This document shows, piece by piece, positions 35,137 through 47,448 of a stretch of 64,000 nt of DNA. This DNA comes from Chlamydoabsidia padenii (taxonomy: Eukaryota > Mucoromycota > Mucoromycetes > Mucorales > Cunninghamellaceae). The translations under genes were made by a program, and so were the position numbers. Numbering within the stretch: position 1 is the stretch's first letter; every line of letters begins with the position of its first letter. The stretch is taken from NCBI GenBank assembly GCA_025330725.1, contig JAIWND010000042.1:156255-220254 (forward strand). The letters are read 5' to 3'. The notes under the pieces were generated by a model that worked only from the letters and a program-made list of their open reading frames with translations, searched no databases and was not told the origin of the DNA.

Positions 35137-36578
35137 TCATTTTACGGTGACGTGGGAAAAAGGCACTTGAAGCAGCTGACTAGGATGACCAGGACGACCT
35201 ACTATCATACCGTTTTCACTTGTTGCCCCAAAACCATTATATGCATCATCCCCCTTGTCAATACCATTTCCAGTAGATGGCACAGAAGTTTTATTCAATG
35301 GTAACATGTCTATAGTGTGATCCAGATCTACTATACCGAACACCATAACATTATCCGCTTTTGTCGTCGAAGAAGAAAATATGAGCTATTAGTGTTGTCA
35401 TGTCTCTTTATTGTTTTGCCCTTACCTTGTGAGGGAATCAAAAAGTCAGGTGTATTCAATGACTTTCTCTTCATAAATTGTACCTTCTGCCCAGTTTTCA
35501 AATCCAGTGTCGTATCCACAGCCATATTTCCACGAGATGGGTCACCACTTGTGATGCGAGCTACTACGAATTCATTGTCACCATTGTGTAATGATGGGGG
35601 TTCCTCCTTGTCGTCAGAATACAAGGCGAGATAAAATGATTCATCTTTGGAGTTATCGACTTGGTTGATGAGATTCATTAACAGTCTAGTTGCGCCTTGG
35701 TCATCCAAATCCAAAATTATATTTCCCCTAGCCCTTGTAATCGCAAATTGAGGACCCAGTGGTTCCAGGTAAGGATACCGTACAGATATGGAACTAATAA
35801 GGGATGGCGAAGAGTAAGCTGCAAAGCCCACCATACCTGCATTCATTACTTGATCCTGATAGAATAAGGTGTACGGCGATCCAGTAACAAAAGGTGTAGA
35901 TGCTGCAATTACACCGAGTTTCGGGGTGTTAGGGTATGTTTGATCCAAAGATTGTAGCACCTGATCAGGCTCATGATCGCTCGCCATCAAAATAAATGAT
36001 GGTTGCTGGTGATCTTGTTGTTTACAGTTAAAGATGTCTAAGGGTTGTTGAGGTGGTTGACTGATGGTTTGGAAGGATTGCCAGCCCAAAGTGTTTAATG
36101 TGTTGTCTTGATACTTGAATCGATCGAAATCATGAACATGGCCCCATCTGCCAACCGATATGCTGCGTGCTTTTTGTCTTTTCGGCCCATCCAAAACTTG
36201 AAATGGTTGAATTTTTTCACCGTATCCAATAAGTAGATTTACCCCGTGACCATCGTTTGTTCCTGTACGATCAACAATACAACCCATTAAGGCTACTATT
36301 CCCAGTCCACCAAGACTCGTTGACAAGTAAGTCATCGCCTCCGTATATTCATGGCTTTCGAATGATTTTGACAGTAGAGCAAAACAGACTGTTGGTTGTT
36401 GTTGAAATTGTTCTTGTTGTTCATTGGCGCTGGTTAAGCATTGATCAATGCAGGCTTTCAAAGTCGGTGCTGTACTCCCCACTCGAGTCCATAAATGTCT
36501 TGAATGACAGTTGAGGTAATCCACTTTGACCTTTGATAGTTCACAAACTTGTCGTTTTATTATGCTAAATACAGCCAT
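35137..36578 (-). CDS. FIST-domain protein (457 aa, two exons)
   Basis: Exons 36578-35426 and 35357-35137 with a 68-bp intron total 1,374 nt. The body resembles FIST N/C sensory domains as in FBXO22. Landmarks are LGGLGIVALMGCIVD, a central SFILMASDHEPDQVLQSL and a C-terminal half with GMVGFAAYSS and FAITRARGNIILDLD. The exon junction falls before DNVMVFGIVDLDH. FIST domains are thought to bind small ligands such as amino acids. No F-box is obvious at the N-terminus. An in-frame ATG 54 nt upstream would add 18 residues; MAVFSIIKRQ is preferred because the longer leader is poly-Phe and lies in a T run. The family call is from overall pattern and is moderate. Confidence 0.65.
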
Positions 36579-37160
36579 GAGTGTAAAAAAAAAGGAATTG
36601 TTAGGGACATGGGTGTTCAACCCATCATCCATAATGAAACTCCACTTTCACACTCAGTTCCTGATTGCCTCAACTACAACACCAAGCCATTTTATTTTGA
36701 TATTGATATAAAGTTGTTATGCTAAAACTAATGGATGTACTATAAATTTATAAGACCGATGGATTGTTTCGAATACGTTTGTTTTTGAGCGTGAAGAAGA
36801 CGGATGGTAAAGAGGGGTTGTGAGTCATATCATCGATATGTCACCGACCAAGAGAGTAGAATATGATAAAAGTCAAAGATACTGTTTTTATTTCATAATG
36901 GGTCAAGATATATACTAAAACTAAAACTGAAAAAGGAGAAGGAATAACAAGTGATACAAAAAGAGAAGAGATTAACAAAAATCAAATACATAATGCATTT
37001 AAGAGATTTGAATCAGATGCCGACAGGTAGGTGAAGAGCGTTTAATTCTATCAAGCTTAGTCATCAATAGAGTGTGCCGCATAACTTTTGCTTGATTCAG
37101 ATATGATCCTTTTCAAAAACAAAACCTCGATGGTCTTCTTAAAGACGCCCAATTCGCCTG
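36579..37160. other. Upstream region of the FIST gene
   Basis: About 580 bp without a supported gene. It is AT-rich, with purine-rich stretches near 36925-36975. Confidence 0.4.
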
Positions 37161-37253
37161 TTATTGACGGTAGAAAGAAAGCTTCCACCTGAAGAACTTG
37201 AAGAAGAAAACGACGGCTCCGATAATGACAAGGGCAAGGGCACGCAAGGGTAA
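37161..37253 (-). pseudogene. Possible last exon of a membrane protein
   Basis: A short minus-strand frame starts LPLRALALVIIGAVVFFF and ends with a basic tail KFFRWKLSFYRQ before TAA. It has the look of a single transmembrane helix with positively charged cytosolic end. No upstream exon is visible: the preceding bases are a G/T homopolymer (37254-37273). It may be a remnant or chance. Confidence 0.25.
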
Positions 37254-37959
37254 CTCCCACCCCCCCCAAAAAAAAGGTCAGCATTTTTTAAATGAAAATC
37301 GATTTTCAGGGTAAAAATGTGTATTCGGGTAGAAATGCTGAATACACTAGTTTATTGATCATTCGATCAAAGACTCGTACCTTGATGAGCAGGTTTGGTA
37401 TTAATAAAAACCGGCACTGGTCTTGGTTTTAGTTAGATTAGGTGTTGAAAGTTGTCAAGACTAAAGATAAATCGAAAGCTTTATTCTTGGGTGAATACCA
37501 CCAAGAATTTTTCTCTCCTCTATCATACTGGAAATCCTATACATATACATACTCAATAATGGAGGGAAAAGATATACTCCGACCTCTAACTGAAGAAGAC
37601 TATAATAACATGTCAGTGAAGGATATTATTCTTCACAAGAGACGATTGAAACAGCAACAGTTAAAACAGCAACAACAACAAGAGCCTCTGGGTGGTGGTA
37701 AGTGTCGTTTTTAAGAATCATACTTTGTTAGTAGTACTGCATCGTGTTCTGACATTCCCCCCCCCAAAAAAAAACAAGCTCAAGGTCGACCAGGCGATGA
37801 CAATGAAGAAGGTGATGACGACGATGTTGGCTATGATGATAGTGACCCTGGACCCTCAACAGCCCCCCCCCTCGACCTACCAGGAGAAGAAAAAGGAAGC
37901 AAACAACGGTGGACAAACAAAAGAAGAAAGTCGCTGAAGCCAAAAGAACAAAAGCAGCC

Positions 37960-38246
37960 GGTTTCTCTACCATACAAACAACTTCAACAGGCCAAAAAAC
38001 CATTTTTTTTTTTGGAGAACTAATTTACACATTAAATTATTTTGATAGCAGAATGCAGTTTTTATGTATTTATATGCGTCTAGTACCAGATATTAATGTT
38101 AGAACATATATATTGTGGTGGAGGCAGAGTGAAGGTAATTTTATTCATTTACAAGCATAATGCCCATTTGTATTTTTGCGCTTCCTATTTCTTTTTTTCC
38201 AATATGAGCATAACGTCAGTTGCAAGCAGAGAATCACGACGCCAAG
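37960..38246. repeat. Left arm of a 287-bp inverted repeat
   Basis: It runs from GGTTTCTCTACCATAC to GCCAAG and is the inverted, near-identical copy of 40868-41156. It includes a reversed copy of the last 100 bp of the nuclease-like gene. Small differences are confined mainly to homopolymers. Confidence 0.9.
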
Positions 38247-38425
38247 AGAAAAATTAATATTCGGACTAAAGCATTGACTTTGTCGTCAAGCTTGTGTGCA
38301 ATCAGTGTAAAATTATAATCGTATTGCTAACTGAAACAAAGTGTCCACCAGTAGTACATCTTGAAATCAGTCAAGACCAGCGAAACAAGGAATTATCACA
38401 AAAGTACAATGGACAAGCAAGGCAG

Positions 38426-38583
38426 ATAAGGCATACGCTACTCATGATGGTCTATACAAACGGAACTTTAAGAACCAATATGCATAGCAACACCAGGGTC
38501 CCAATCACTTTCACTTAGGGCGCCAGGAGACTGAACTACGCGTGGCTACTACAAGTACCTTTCGAATACCAGTAGATTCCTTT
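38426..38583 (+). repeat. 158-bp direct repeat, copy 1
   Basis: Repeated at 38721-38878 with one visible mismatch (GGGCGCC against GAGCGCC). The two copies are 137 bp apart. Ends do not have the TG...CA form of LTRs. Confidence 0.9.
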
Positions 38584-38720
38584 ACCCAATCTGCCAACAT
38601 CTAAACGTTAAATAGTGTTGATGAATCTCGTATATGAGGAAATTTTAGTTCTTTATTCAAATAAATTTCGGTAATAATTAACTTGTAAACTTACCTTTGA
38701 GCATCTAAATAAAAACATAA

Positions 38721-38878
38721 ATAAGGCATACGCTACTCATGATGGTCTATACAAACGGAACTTTAAGAACCAATATGCATAGCAACACCAGGGTCCCAAT
38801 CACTTTCACTTAGAGCGCCAGGAGACTGAACTACGCGTGGCTACTACAAGTACCTTTCGAATACCAGTAGATTCCTTT
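38721..38878 (+). repeat. 158-bp direct repeat, copy 2
   Basis: Near-identical to 38426-38583. Both lie inside the spacer between the inverted-repeat arms. Confidence 0.9.
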
Positions 38879-40867
38879 GCCATACATCTGAAGAGAAAGT
38901 AGAAGAAAAATTCGTCTGGTATGCGACACTGAAAAAGTGATGTAATATATTTGTGACTACTTATTTTTTATTTTCAAAGACCTATGCCAATGCCACCTAC
39001 CAATCTATATCAGAACTGCTTTCTCCTAAGATATATCTGCACTTTTAACATGGAACACCCTGGGCTGGAAGGTAGGAAACAAACTAAAGAATAAATAAAT
39101 AAATAATCAACAGTTTTTTGAGATTTTCATAGATCTCAAAGAATATATAAAACAACAAAAATTCACGGTTTTCCACTTTCGTGTTAAAGCACAAGGAATT
39201 AATACCTGGTTGGTCCATGGACATACATGCCGATTCTATGAATGGTCTACATAGTGCATGGTTTAACCGATACAGTGATGCATACGTGGTGGTTAAGAAA
39301 ACAAAAAAAAGGGGTGAAGAATGAAAATTCAATAGGAATAAGTATTTATATTCATTAAATCAATTGACTTGTGTTGATTTAGACCATCAAAATCGAAACG
39401 ATTCAATACTGTTATTTGGAGCGAAATTTACTCAAGCTTTATGCGCAGGGTAAGCCCCTTGCTTCTTTTTTTCTTTCTTTTTTATATTAACTTTTTAAAT
39501 AGAAAAAAGCAATCAACGTATATCGTGAAGAAGCCATAGACACACTGACTACGGCTGCTACTCCTGCTGCTGCCTATGTTCGCCAATTGATTACTCCGAC
39601 CAATAATAATGTCTCGAACAGCCCCATTCCTCCTGATGGCGATGAAAATGAATCTACACAAGACGACAACGATGTTTATTGTGACGCTAACGAGGACAAC
39701 GATACGGCAACACCCATATTGGTCCGCCCAGTTCGCAGTCCGCCTTCGATGTCAATTTCTGATGAAGCATCATTCTCTAATGAATTATTGACATCAACAC
39801 CACTGTCTTTAACATTGCACGTACCGGGTCCAAATCGATTTTACGTTGATCATATTGATATCTCAGAGAGATTCTATAACATGCAACAATATGTCTTTAA
39901 CTTTGTGGAAGCCAATAACTTAACCTTGGAATCTGATGTTCATCTCATTCTATCGTTATCCTCAATTCTCTTATTACAAAATAACAATCGACTCCACAAA
40001 GACATGATCCCGTTTTTTGGCAATAAAATATACCAAAAAGTTCGCGAAAGCATCCTTGACTCCCTAAATATGGCGTACAAATTTCCCGGAGAAACTTTGC
40101 TTGGAATCATTTAACTGCACAAAGCGTATACAATAAAACCAATAATCGAATCAATGCAGCAGCTTCATTACTCAGCCTAGCAGATACCGTGGATAATCCT
40201 ATAGATAAAAAACTCATTGTATCCGCATCTTAGCTTCTCCAATTTCTGCCTATGGATCCAACATATTCAGGCATATGTGAAACAAAGCTCATTACAAGAT
40301 ATATTTTACATGCGATGCAACCTTTATTTGACGATCATGAGCGAGATATACGACTGGAATTTACTTTTACTGAACCCGCTGACAACCATAATCGAGAAGT
40401 TAGTTTTACTGGTTGTCCAGATTGTATTATTAGTGTTTTCCCACACCAAACAGATAATGCTGTGAACGTGGGCTATGGAGAGGTAAAGAGACAGTCAATA
40501 GCAGGAGACCACTATTTGGTCAATTTGGATCTTGTGCGGCTTGCAACACTTGGGAAAAAGACAATTAATGAAAATGAGTTGTCAGGAAGTTTGAGTATAC
40601 ATGTAGTTGGTAAGTCTTTGTTTAAAAAAAAAAGTAGAAACGATTGTATATTGAATGAGCTCTATTTCTTAGGCCCATATATCACGTTTTATTTAATTCA
40701 ACTAAAAGCTGATGGATTGTATTGTATGACTGAATTGACTCATGTGCAATGTCCTATGTCTGTTTCGGAAGTCCCTGCCTATATTACAAACTTCAGCAAC
40801 TTGAAAAACGTTTTGCATGTTTTCCAATCTTTTTGCAAATATGAAGATACCAATGCTGATCTCTCTT

Positions 40868-41156
40868 CTTGGCGTCGTGATTCTCTGCTTGCAACTGACG
40901 TTATGCTCATATTGGAAAAAAAGAAAAATAGGAAGCGCAAAAATACAACTGGGCATTATGCTTGTAAATGAATAAAATTATCTTCACTCTACCTCCGCCA
41001 CAATATATATGTTCTAACATTAATATCTGGTACTAGACGCATATAAATACATAAAAACTGCATTCTGCTATCAAAATAATTTAATGTGTAAATTAGTTCT
41101 CCAAAAGAAAAATGGTTTTTTGGCCTGTTGAAGTTGTTTGTATGGTAGAGGAAACC
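40868..41156. repeat. Right arm of a 287-bp inverted repeat
   Basis: It mirrors 37960-38246 and ends GGTAGAGGAAACC. It contains the last 100 bp of the nuclease-like gene and about 185 bp downstream. Confidence 0.9.
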
Positions 41157-42308
41157 CATTCGAAAAGAGATGCTTGACACCTTACATTACTCAAGTATGC
41201 AAAATCCTAACTACGAATGATCCTTTGGGTTATAATAAACGTGCTACTTTAATAGTAGGATAGATGCTTAAAAAAGAGATGGGTTTTAAACAAATTAAAT
41301 TGCAGTAACTTTTTTTTGGTGCTCATTATTTTTGGATCGCTTACAACATTTTATTCTAAAGAATCGCCTACCGGAATAACTTCCATTAGCAATATATACC
41401 ACCAAGGAAGACATCACCAACAACAAAGTATCACCAGTTTAGAGTCCAAGTAGCGTGAAAGGTTAGTCAGTCCTTTATAACAATAATAAAGGGTAAATGT
41501 ATATTATAACACACTGTTAACAACAACAATACCATTATAAATAAGGACTCATCATCAACATCAGAAAAAGAAGCCAATATTATATTAAAACCAAAGAAGA
41601 GAAACTATACATTATATATACTTCTTCTTACTATATTACATGTATAAATGTATAAAGAAGAAGAAAAAGGAAACAAACATTATTTTCATCACCCTTTTAT
41701 ACTACAACAATGTTGTCAAAAATATTTATCTTGAATGTTGTAATAATGATAATATATATACCAGCTCGACACGATATAAAATTGTCTCTCCTGGCCCAAG
41801 CATTATAATAATTCTTCTGTTTGACAAGTAAGACTTCTTATATATATATATATATACAATAAAACACTAATTATCTTGGAAGTTGTATTATTGAAGCATG
41901 TAATCAAAGCACAACAAAACCGTTCAGTATTCAGGGACAACTTATAGACCCAATCGTCCACAAGAAACTTCCGTATCTTCCACAGGTTAAACTGAGTTTA
42001 GCCCTGAAAAGCAAGAACTAAAACGTATGTATACGAATTCACTTTAGCCTTTAACCTGTGAGACATTTAAACCAGTTATCCGATATGATGATTTCGACTA
42101 TTTAACCACCTCCCAATAAAAAATAAAACTCGTGTGTTATGTATCCTGGAGTACGGTCATTCAATCACTGCGTTGTGTTTAATGGCACTGTTCTTATTAA
42201 AGTTAACCATCGTTTCCGCTGCCAATTCTCATTTATTCTTTTGCATATTAACAATATATGAAATGAAAAAGTACAGAAAACAGAGAATACCACACACTAT
42301 ATAAAGCA
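41157..42308. other. AT-rich intergenic region
   Basis: About 1.15 kb. A (TA)n tract lies near 41837-41855. Short purine-rich stretches occur near 41575-41670. No gene is supported. Confidence 0.5.
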
Positions 42309-42665
42309 CTAGTGGTTTAAATCTCTTGGTTGGAAGGAAGGATCGATTCGAGCGTGGACATGTGATCCAGCGTTGCGTGAGATATTGAAATCCCGAGCTG
42401 CCTGCTGTGCCCGCATAGCATTCTCGTTGTGTACCTGCTCTTGCCTTTGTTTTTCTTTTTCATTCATTCGTTCTTGTTCTTGTTCTTCAGTAGATGTTTG
42501 TTCATGGTTAGACTCTTCTTGCCCTTGTTTGCCAAAGGAAGAGCGGCGATGATTTTGTCGGACTCGCATTCCACCTACCATTTGGGCAGGCGCATGCTCA
42601 CGAAGGGTAGGGGATTGATTGTTTCCCATATTACTATGTTTCCGTTCAGTTTTATCAAAAGTCAT
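42309..42665 (-). CDS. Small charged hypothetical protein (118 aa)
   Basis: A single-exon frame. The N-terminal third includes MGNNQSPTLREHAPAQ and MVGGMRVRQNHRRSSFG, the middle is a Glu/Gln-rich charged segment likely to be coiled or disordered, and the end is NAMRAQQAARDFNISRN then IDPSFQPRDLNH. A start 12 codons later (MGNNQ) is possible. Its codon use looks ordinary and no frame break occurs over 357 bp. No domain is recognised and no function is proposed. Confidence 0.55.
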   Translation of the reverse strand: MTFDKTERKHSNMGNNQSPTLREHAPAQMVGGMRVRQNHRRSSFGKQGQEESNHEQTSTEEQEQERMNEKEKQRQEQVHNENAMRAQQAARDFNISRNAGSHVHARIDPSFQPRDLNH

Positions 42666-43025
42666 GGTATTTTTTTGGGGGGGGGGTAAAGAAGAAAAAA
42701 AAAAGAATTCAATGATTATAAAAAGTTACCTCATCCCTTAGGTTGCATTAAACTATTCTCACGCATTACATATTGGGTTGGGCGCATTCATACTGCTTCT
42801 CACGTTCAGCGATTCTAACTCCGGTTGTCGGAAAAGGAAAAGAGTGATAAAGTGAAAAGTGGTAGTGATTTTGTCTACTGTATAAGTTTTATGCTATTAT
42901 TGGTCTGATTGTCTTCCCTTTATCTCATGTCACTTTATTTTCACATATCAATGCGACTCTATCGTACTGTATTCCGTAGATATAATGCAAGCAGAGGGCA
43001 AAAGAGATTGCATCAACCGATGGCG

Positions 43026-43056
<31 letters not shown>

Positions 43057-43744
43057 GGTTTCATCGCAACACAGTCAGAGATAAAACATGTAAAGTGTAC
43101 CCGAAAAAAAAAAATGAGCACCATACTTGGATGCACTATCTTTTTGCTTGGTGGTGACTCGGCGCATGGGTCGCAAGATTGGAATTATAACGTGTATACG
43201 TTTCACCCCCTTTTGCCTGTCATCCTTTTCCCACACTCGAATATCCTGTCCGTTTTGAATATACTCTCCTTTTATTGCTCAAATTCAAGGAGTGTCGGTC
43301 CACAGCACACTGAGCCTATTGTCATGGAACCAAATGTTATTTCCGAAAAAGGAAAAGCATTGTCACTAGTTGAAGAGTTGATACCAATATAATATTGCGA
43401 AGATCGGCTTTTACAAAGATGTATTGAGAAAGTACTATCCAGCATTTTCAGTAAACAACAGCAACGAATCTGTTCGAGTATCTTTTTGAAATTATCAGAT
43501 CTTGAAAGGAGATTATGATTCGCCACCTTCCCGGAGAAGGCAAGGTGATAGAGTAGCCCGCTGTTGATGGAAGTTTACATTTCCACCTTAATGCTGGCTG
43601 ATATTTTTATTCTCCGCTTTTTTTTTTTTTTTTCAAGAACGCTCAGACCGAAAAATCTTTTTGTTTACCCCTTTTTTCCCCTTTTTTCTCTCTCTCGAAT
43701 CTCGCCCGTCTACTACACACCACACACAGTTTAATATAATAAAC
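42666..43744. other. Intergenic region with T29 and T17 tracts
   Basis: T29 lies near 43028-43056 and T17 near 43618-43634; the latter is just upstream of the HAD gene. G10 lies near 42678-42687. No target duplication flanks the T29 tract. No gene is supported. Confidence 0.5.
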
Positions 43745-44670
43745 ATGCCCTCCGTCTATAAAGAGCCACGAAAAACTATTGCTGTCAATCTTGATGAAAC
43801 ATTATCACACACCTTGGCAGCGTTACTCAGTTGGCATAATGATCAGTACGGCACTCAACACTTGATGTCAGATGTGGATAGTATGGATCTTACACAACTA
43901 TGGGGTGGTACACACGAAGATGTTTGTCTCAAGATTCGTGCGTTTTATGCATCACAGGCATTCGAGGCGATCCAACCCATTCATGACTTTGCATTGGAAG
44001 CTCTCAAGATGCTCAAGAAGCGACGATTCCACCTCGTGATCATCACCTCGCGACAACAATTCATTGCTGAAGAAACCAAGCGTTTTGTGGATCGACATTA
44101 TCCAGGTAAAGAAGAAGAAGAGTCTAATTTGTATTACTGCTAATGTTCTCACTTTATAAAATAGGAATCTTTGAAAGTATTTACTTTTGCAACTTGGGAC
44201 TGTCAGAAACCGAACAAATGGAATACATTAGTAAAAGTAAATCAACAATCTGTCAAGAAATTGGGGTGGATGTGTTGATCGACCACCAATTAGAGCATGT
44301 ATTGGAATGCGCGGTACTTGGTATTGATGTGTTACTGTATGATAGCCATGGGCAATATGGTTGGAATCAGCACACTTCATCTTCCTTCAAGAAAACCCAA
44401 TTATCTCACTACTCTATGAATACAATGAATATTCAACGGGTTACCTCTTGGAGGGATATCATTCACCTTCATTTCCCGAAACCCAATAGTCCTTTACGCC
44501 ACCTTATCTACTCCTCCTCCTCTGAACAACAGCAACAGCACAACATGGATGTAATGGATGAAGACCAGGACAATGATACTGAATCGGAATATGAACTTTG
44601 CCATCAGTGCTTTGATAGGGACGGTAATCAAATCCTTTTGTCAGAAAATGAAGAACAAGCTGATGAATGA
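43745..44670 (+). CDS. HAD-superfamily protein lacking the catalytic nucleophile (288 aa)
   Basis: Exons 43745-44105 and 44165-44670 (intron 59 bp) total 867 nt. The fold order resembles the 5'(3')-deoxyribonucleotidase-like HAD proteins of fungi. Motif I appears as IAVNLDETL where the family has D-x-D; the first Asp, the phosphoryl acceptor, is Asn here. Motif II is LVIITSR. A region corresponding to motif IV reads VLIDHQLEHV where two adjacent acids are usual, so a metal ligand also seems lost. The C-terminus has poly-Gln, an acidic stretch and a CHQC pair. A pseudo-phosphatase with a binding role is the likeliest reading. A T-rich tract and a CT-rich leader precede the start. Confidence 0.75.
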
Positions 44671-45134
44671 CCTATGACCTTGTAAATTGTAGTGATTTTC
44701 TTGGATAGTTAGTCTTTGTCATTTGGCATGTAGTAATATAGTAGCATTATATTAACAGCAACACTTTGTATAATAGTATAGCATCTCTCTCTCCCCATTC
44801 TTATCACTCATTGCATACCCTCTTCCTTCTCTTCAGTGAAACAACTCTCCCTACGCACAAACGTTGGAAACCCGGTTGTCTGCTAATTTAATTAATAAAA
44901 TTAAGAATCATCATTGATTTATAATCAATACAAGTTATTCACATGGATCAAAAAGTGGTGTGAATAGAGAAACAGTGCTTTTGGGGATGAACAATATATC
45001 GGCATAATAGGCGTCTTATGATGTATACGCTACACATGCAAAACCTTATATGAATAACAAAACAAACAAAATTAGATTAGTGTTCCCTCATCATCATTAA
45101 TAGACTTTTTTTGGCCTTCATTCCTCTTTCTTTC

Positions 45135-45181
<47 letters not shown>

Positions 45182-45188
45182 TACAGCC
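44671..45188. other. Intergenic region and T-rich leader of the alcohol oxidase gene
   Basis: About 520 bp. A T42 tract (45139-45180) ends eight bases before the start codon of the oxidase gene, so it should lie in the mRNA leader or at the promoter. No gene is supported. Confidence 0.55.
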
Positions 45189-47393
45189 ATGGCAGCCATG
45201 TTAGCTTTAACTCAAGAACAGAGAGTCTCATTACAAGCTATTCTCGATACTTTTCTTGCTGAGCTGACACCAGAAGAGACTCAAACTCTCGCCAAACTTC
45301 AGTGCAACCACCCCACCATCACTGGCGAAGATGTGCAGCTAATGGCCAGCACTACCTGTGCAAACTTGGCAAGCAATATCAGCAGGAGTAGCTCTACCAA
45401 GATTTTAGCTTCACCTTATGATTATATTGGCACGCTGTTGCATTTGATACAGCGCACTATGGTTCATGACCCAGCCAAGCTCCAAGGATTTTTAAAACTA
45501 TTATGGGCTCTTTCGACCTCGACTGGGACGGCGTTGCTTACGCAGGGAAGGTATCGCGTCCCTATTGCTCAGCTTGCTCGATCTGATCGTGAAGAGATTT
45601 TAAACCACTGGCGTCAATCGCGCTTCCATTTCTTTCGATCCTTATACACCTCCTTTGCAGCCCTGACTTGGGCAATGTCCTATTCTTGTGCTGAAGCCCA
45701 ACATTCTCTCCATCAGGCCATAGGCTACCCCACATTCGATCCTGTCCGAAGTTTACCTGATTACACGCCTGTTAATAATACACCTCGGTTACCTATCACC
45801 CATCATCCTCAATATGATTGTGATGGTGGGTTCGATGTGATTGTAATAGGCAGTGGAGCTGGTGGTGGTGTGGTGGCAGCCCAGGTGGCTCAAGCCGGAC
45901 TTTCAGTATTGATTATTGAGAAAGGTCCGTATTATCATGAATCTGATTATGTATTACAAGAAGGCAAGTCAGCTCAGCGAAATCTGGAGCGCGGTGGCAC
46001 ATTTCTCAATGAAGAAGGCACAATGGGATTTATAGCGGGTAGTTTAATTGGTGGTGGAACCTCAATCAATTATTCTGCTTCATTGAAAGTAGGCAAAAAA
46101 AAAAAAAGAAAAAAAAAAGAGAGAGAGCGAGCGAGATAATTCATTATACTAATTTCTTTTTCTTTCTAAAAAGTTGCCGCATTACGTTAGAAGCGAATGG
46201 TCCAATTTGGGTTTGTCTTATTTTACCTCCAACAAAGTAAGCCATATCTTTCCTTTAATTTATCCTAAACTAATTCAACTACTCATATCATTACAGTTTA
46301 TCAAAGACACTGAGCGAGTTTGTGACAGAATTGGTGCAACAACAGATGGTGTACGTGTTCATGGAAGCAATCAAGTTTTAATGGACGGATGCAAGTAAGT
46401 TTTTCTTATCCTCGTGACTATAAAAGGGGGAAACGCTTTTTGATGTTTTCACCTTCTGAGCCTCTTTTTTTATTCTTCTAGAAATCTCGGTTATCATGTT
46501 GAGGTAATTCCACAAAACTCCAATGGCCACAGTCACGAATGTCACTGGTGTTCAGCGGGATGCCGAGATGGGATCAAGAATGGTTCGATGAACACTTGGT
46601 TACGGGACGCCGTGGCATTTGGCGGGTCCAAAACTCAAATTATGGATAATACCAAAGTCAAGCGCATAAAACACCTTGACAAAAATACTAACGGATACGG
46701 TCTTGGAGTGGAATACATTGATAAAGATGGTATTACGCAACTGGTTCCTGCTAAACGAGTCGTGGTCTCAGGGGGCTCCTTACAGTCTCCTGGTATATTG
46801 CAACGTAGTGGTCTTTTAAATAAGCACATTGGCAGACACTTGCGCATCCATCCCTGTGTGGCTACTTTTGGCTATTTCGACCATTTGATTGATGCGCACA
46901 AAGGTACTATGATGACAACTTACTCTGATGTTGTCGCTAATATAGATGGTGATCATTATGGTGCAAAGATTGAAGGTGTATCACATCATCCAGGGATGGT
47001 GGCTAATGCTACTCCTTGGCGTGGCAGCTTGGATCATAAACAATCTCTCCTACGCTGGCGCTACAGTACGTCGTTGTTGACCGTTTCCCGGGATAAGGAT
47101 TCGTATGGTCGTGTATTTTATAATGATCAAGACTTGGTCAAGGTGAATTATGTCATGTCAAAACATGATCGTCAATCTGTCATAGCTGGTATTATTGCCA
47201 GTGCAAATATCTTGGTAGCTGCGGGTGCCCGTGAAATCCGCACGATGCAATTCACTGTGCCCCCTTTTATTTTTTCCTCCAATGAAGAAAGTAGTGTGGA
47301 TAATCCAAGATATCAACATTGGATCAACCATACAGTTTTACCAGCTGGTGCCCCTCCTGTGGCAACTACTCCTCACGAAATGGGTACTTGGTA

Positions 47394-47448
<55 letters not shown>

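Larger units (their letters stand above)
37559..40971 (+). pseudogene. Broken gene of a probable PD-(D/E)XK nuclease-like family
   Basis: The 5' part at 37559-37960 has a short Gln-rich N-terminus (MEGKDILRPLTEEDY), a GT-AG intron (37697-37779) and an acidic exon with GRPGDDNEEGDDDDVG. It then enters an inverted repeat. A second part begins at about 39505 (KKAINVYREEAIDTL), runs through a frameshift near 40100 and a TAG near 40231, and ends at 40971. The core has PDCIISVF followed by GYGEVKRQ, a D...ExK pattern as in PD-(D/E)XK nuclease folds. It continues YITFYLIQLKADGLYCMTEL and NVLHVFQSF. I do not know the function; the resemblance is to a repetitive protein family of Mucorales rather than to a named enzyme. 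The frameshift, the stop and the disrupting repeat make it a pseudogene. Confidence 0.5.

Noticed and set aside
38721..38878. 158-bp direct repeats as LTRs of a small retrotransposon
   Set aside because: Ends lack TG...CA, no primer site or purine tract was seen, and no target duplication flanks them.
43028..43056. T29 tract as another micro-retroposon
   Set aside because: No direct repeat of 10 bp or more could be found on its two sides within several hundred bases.
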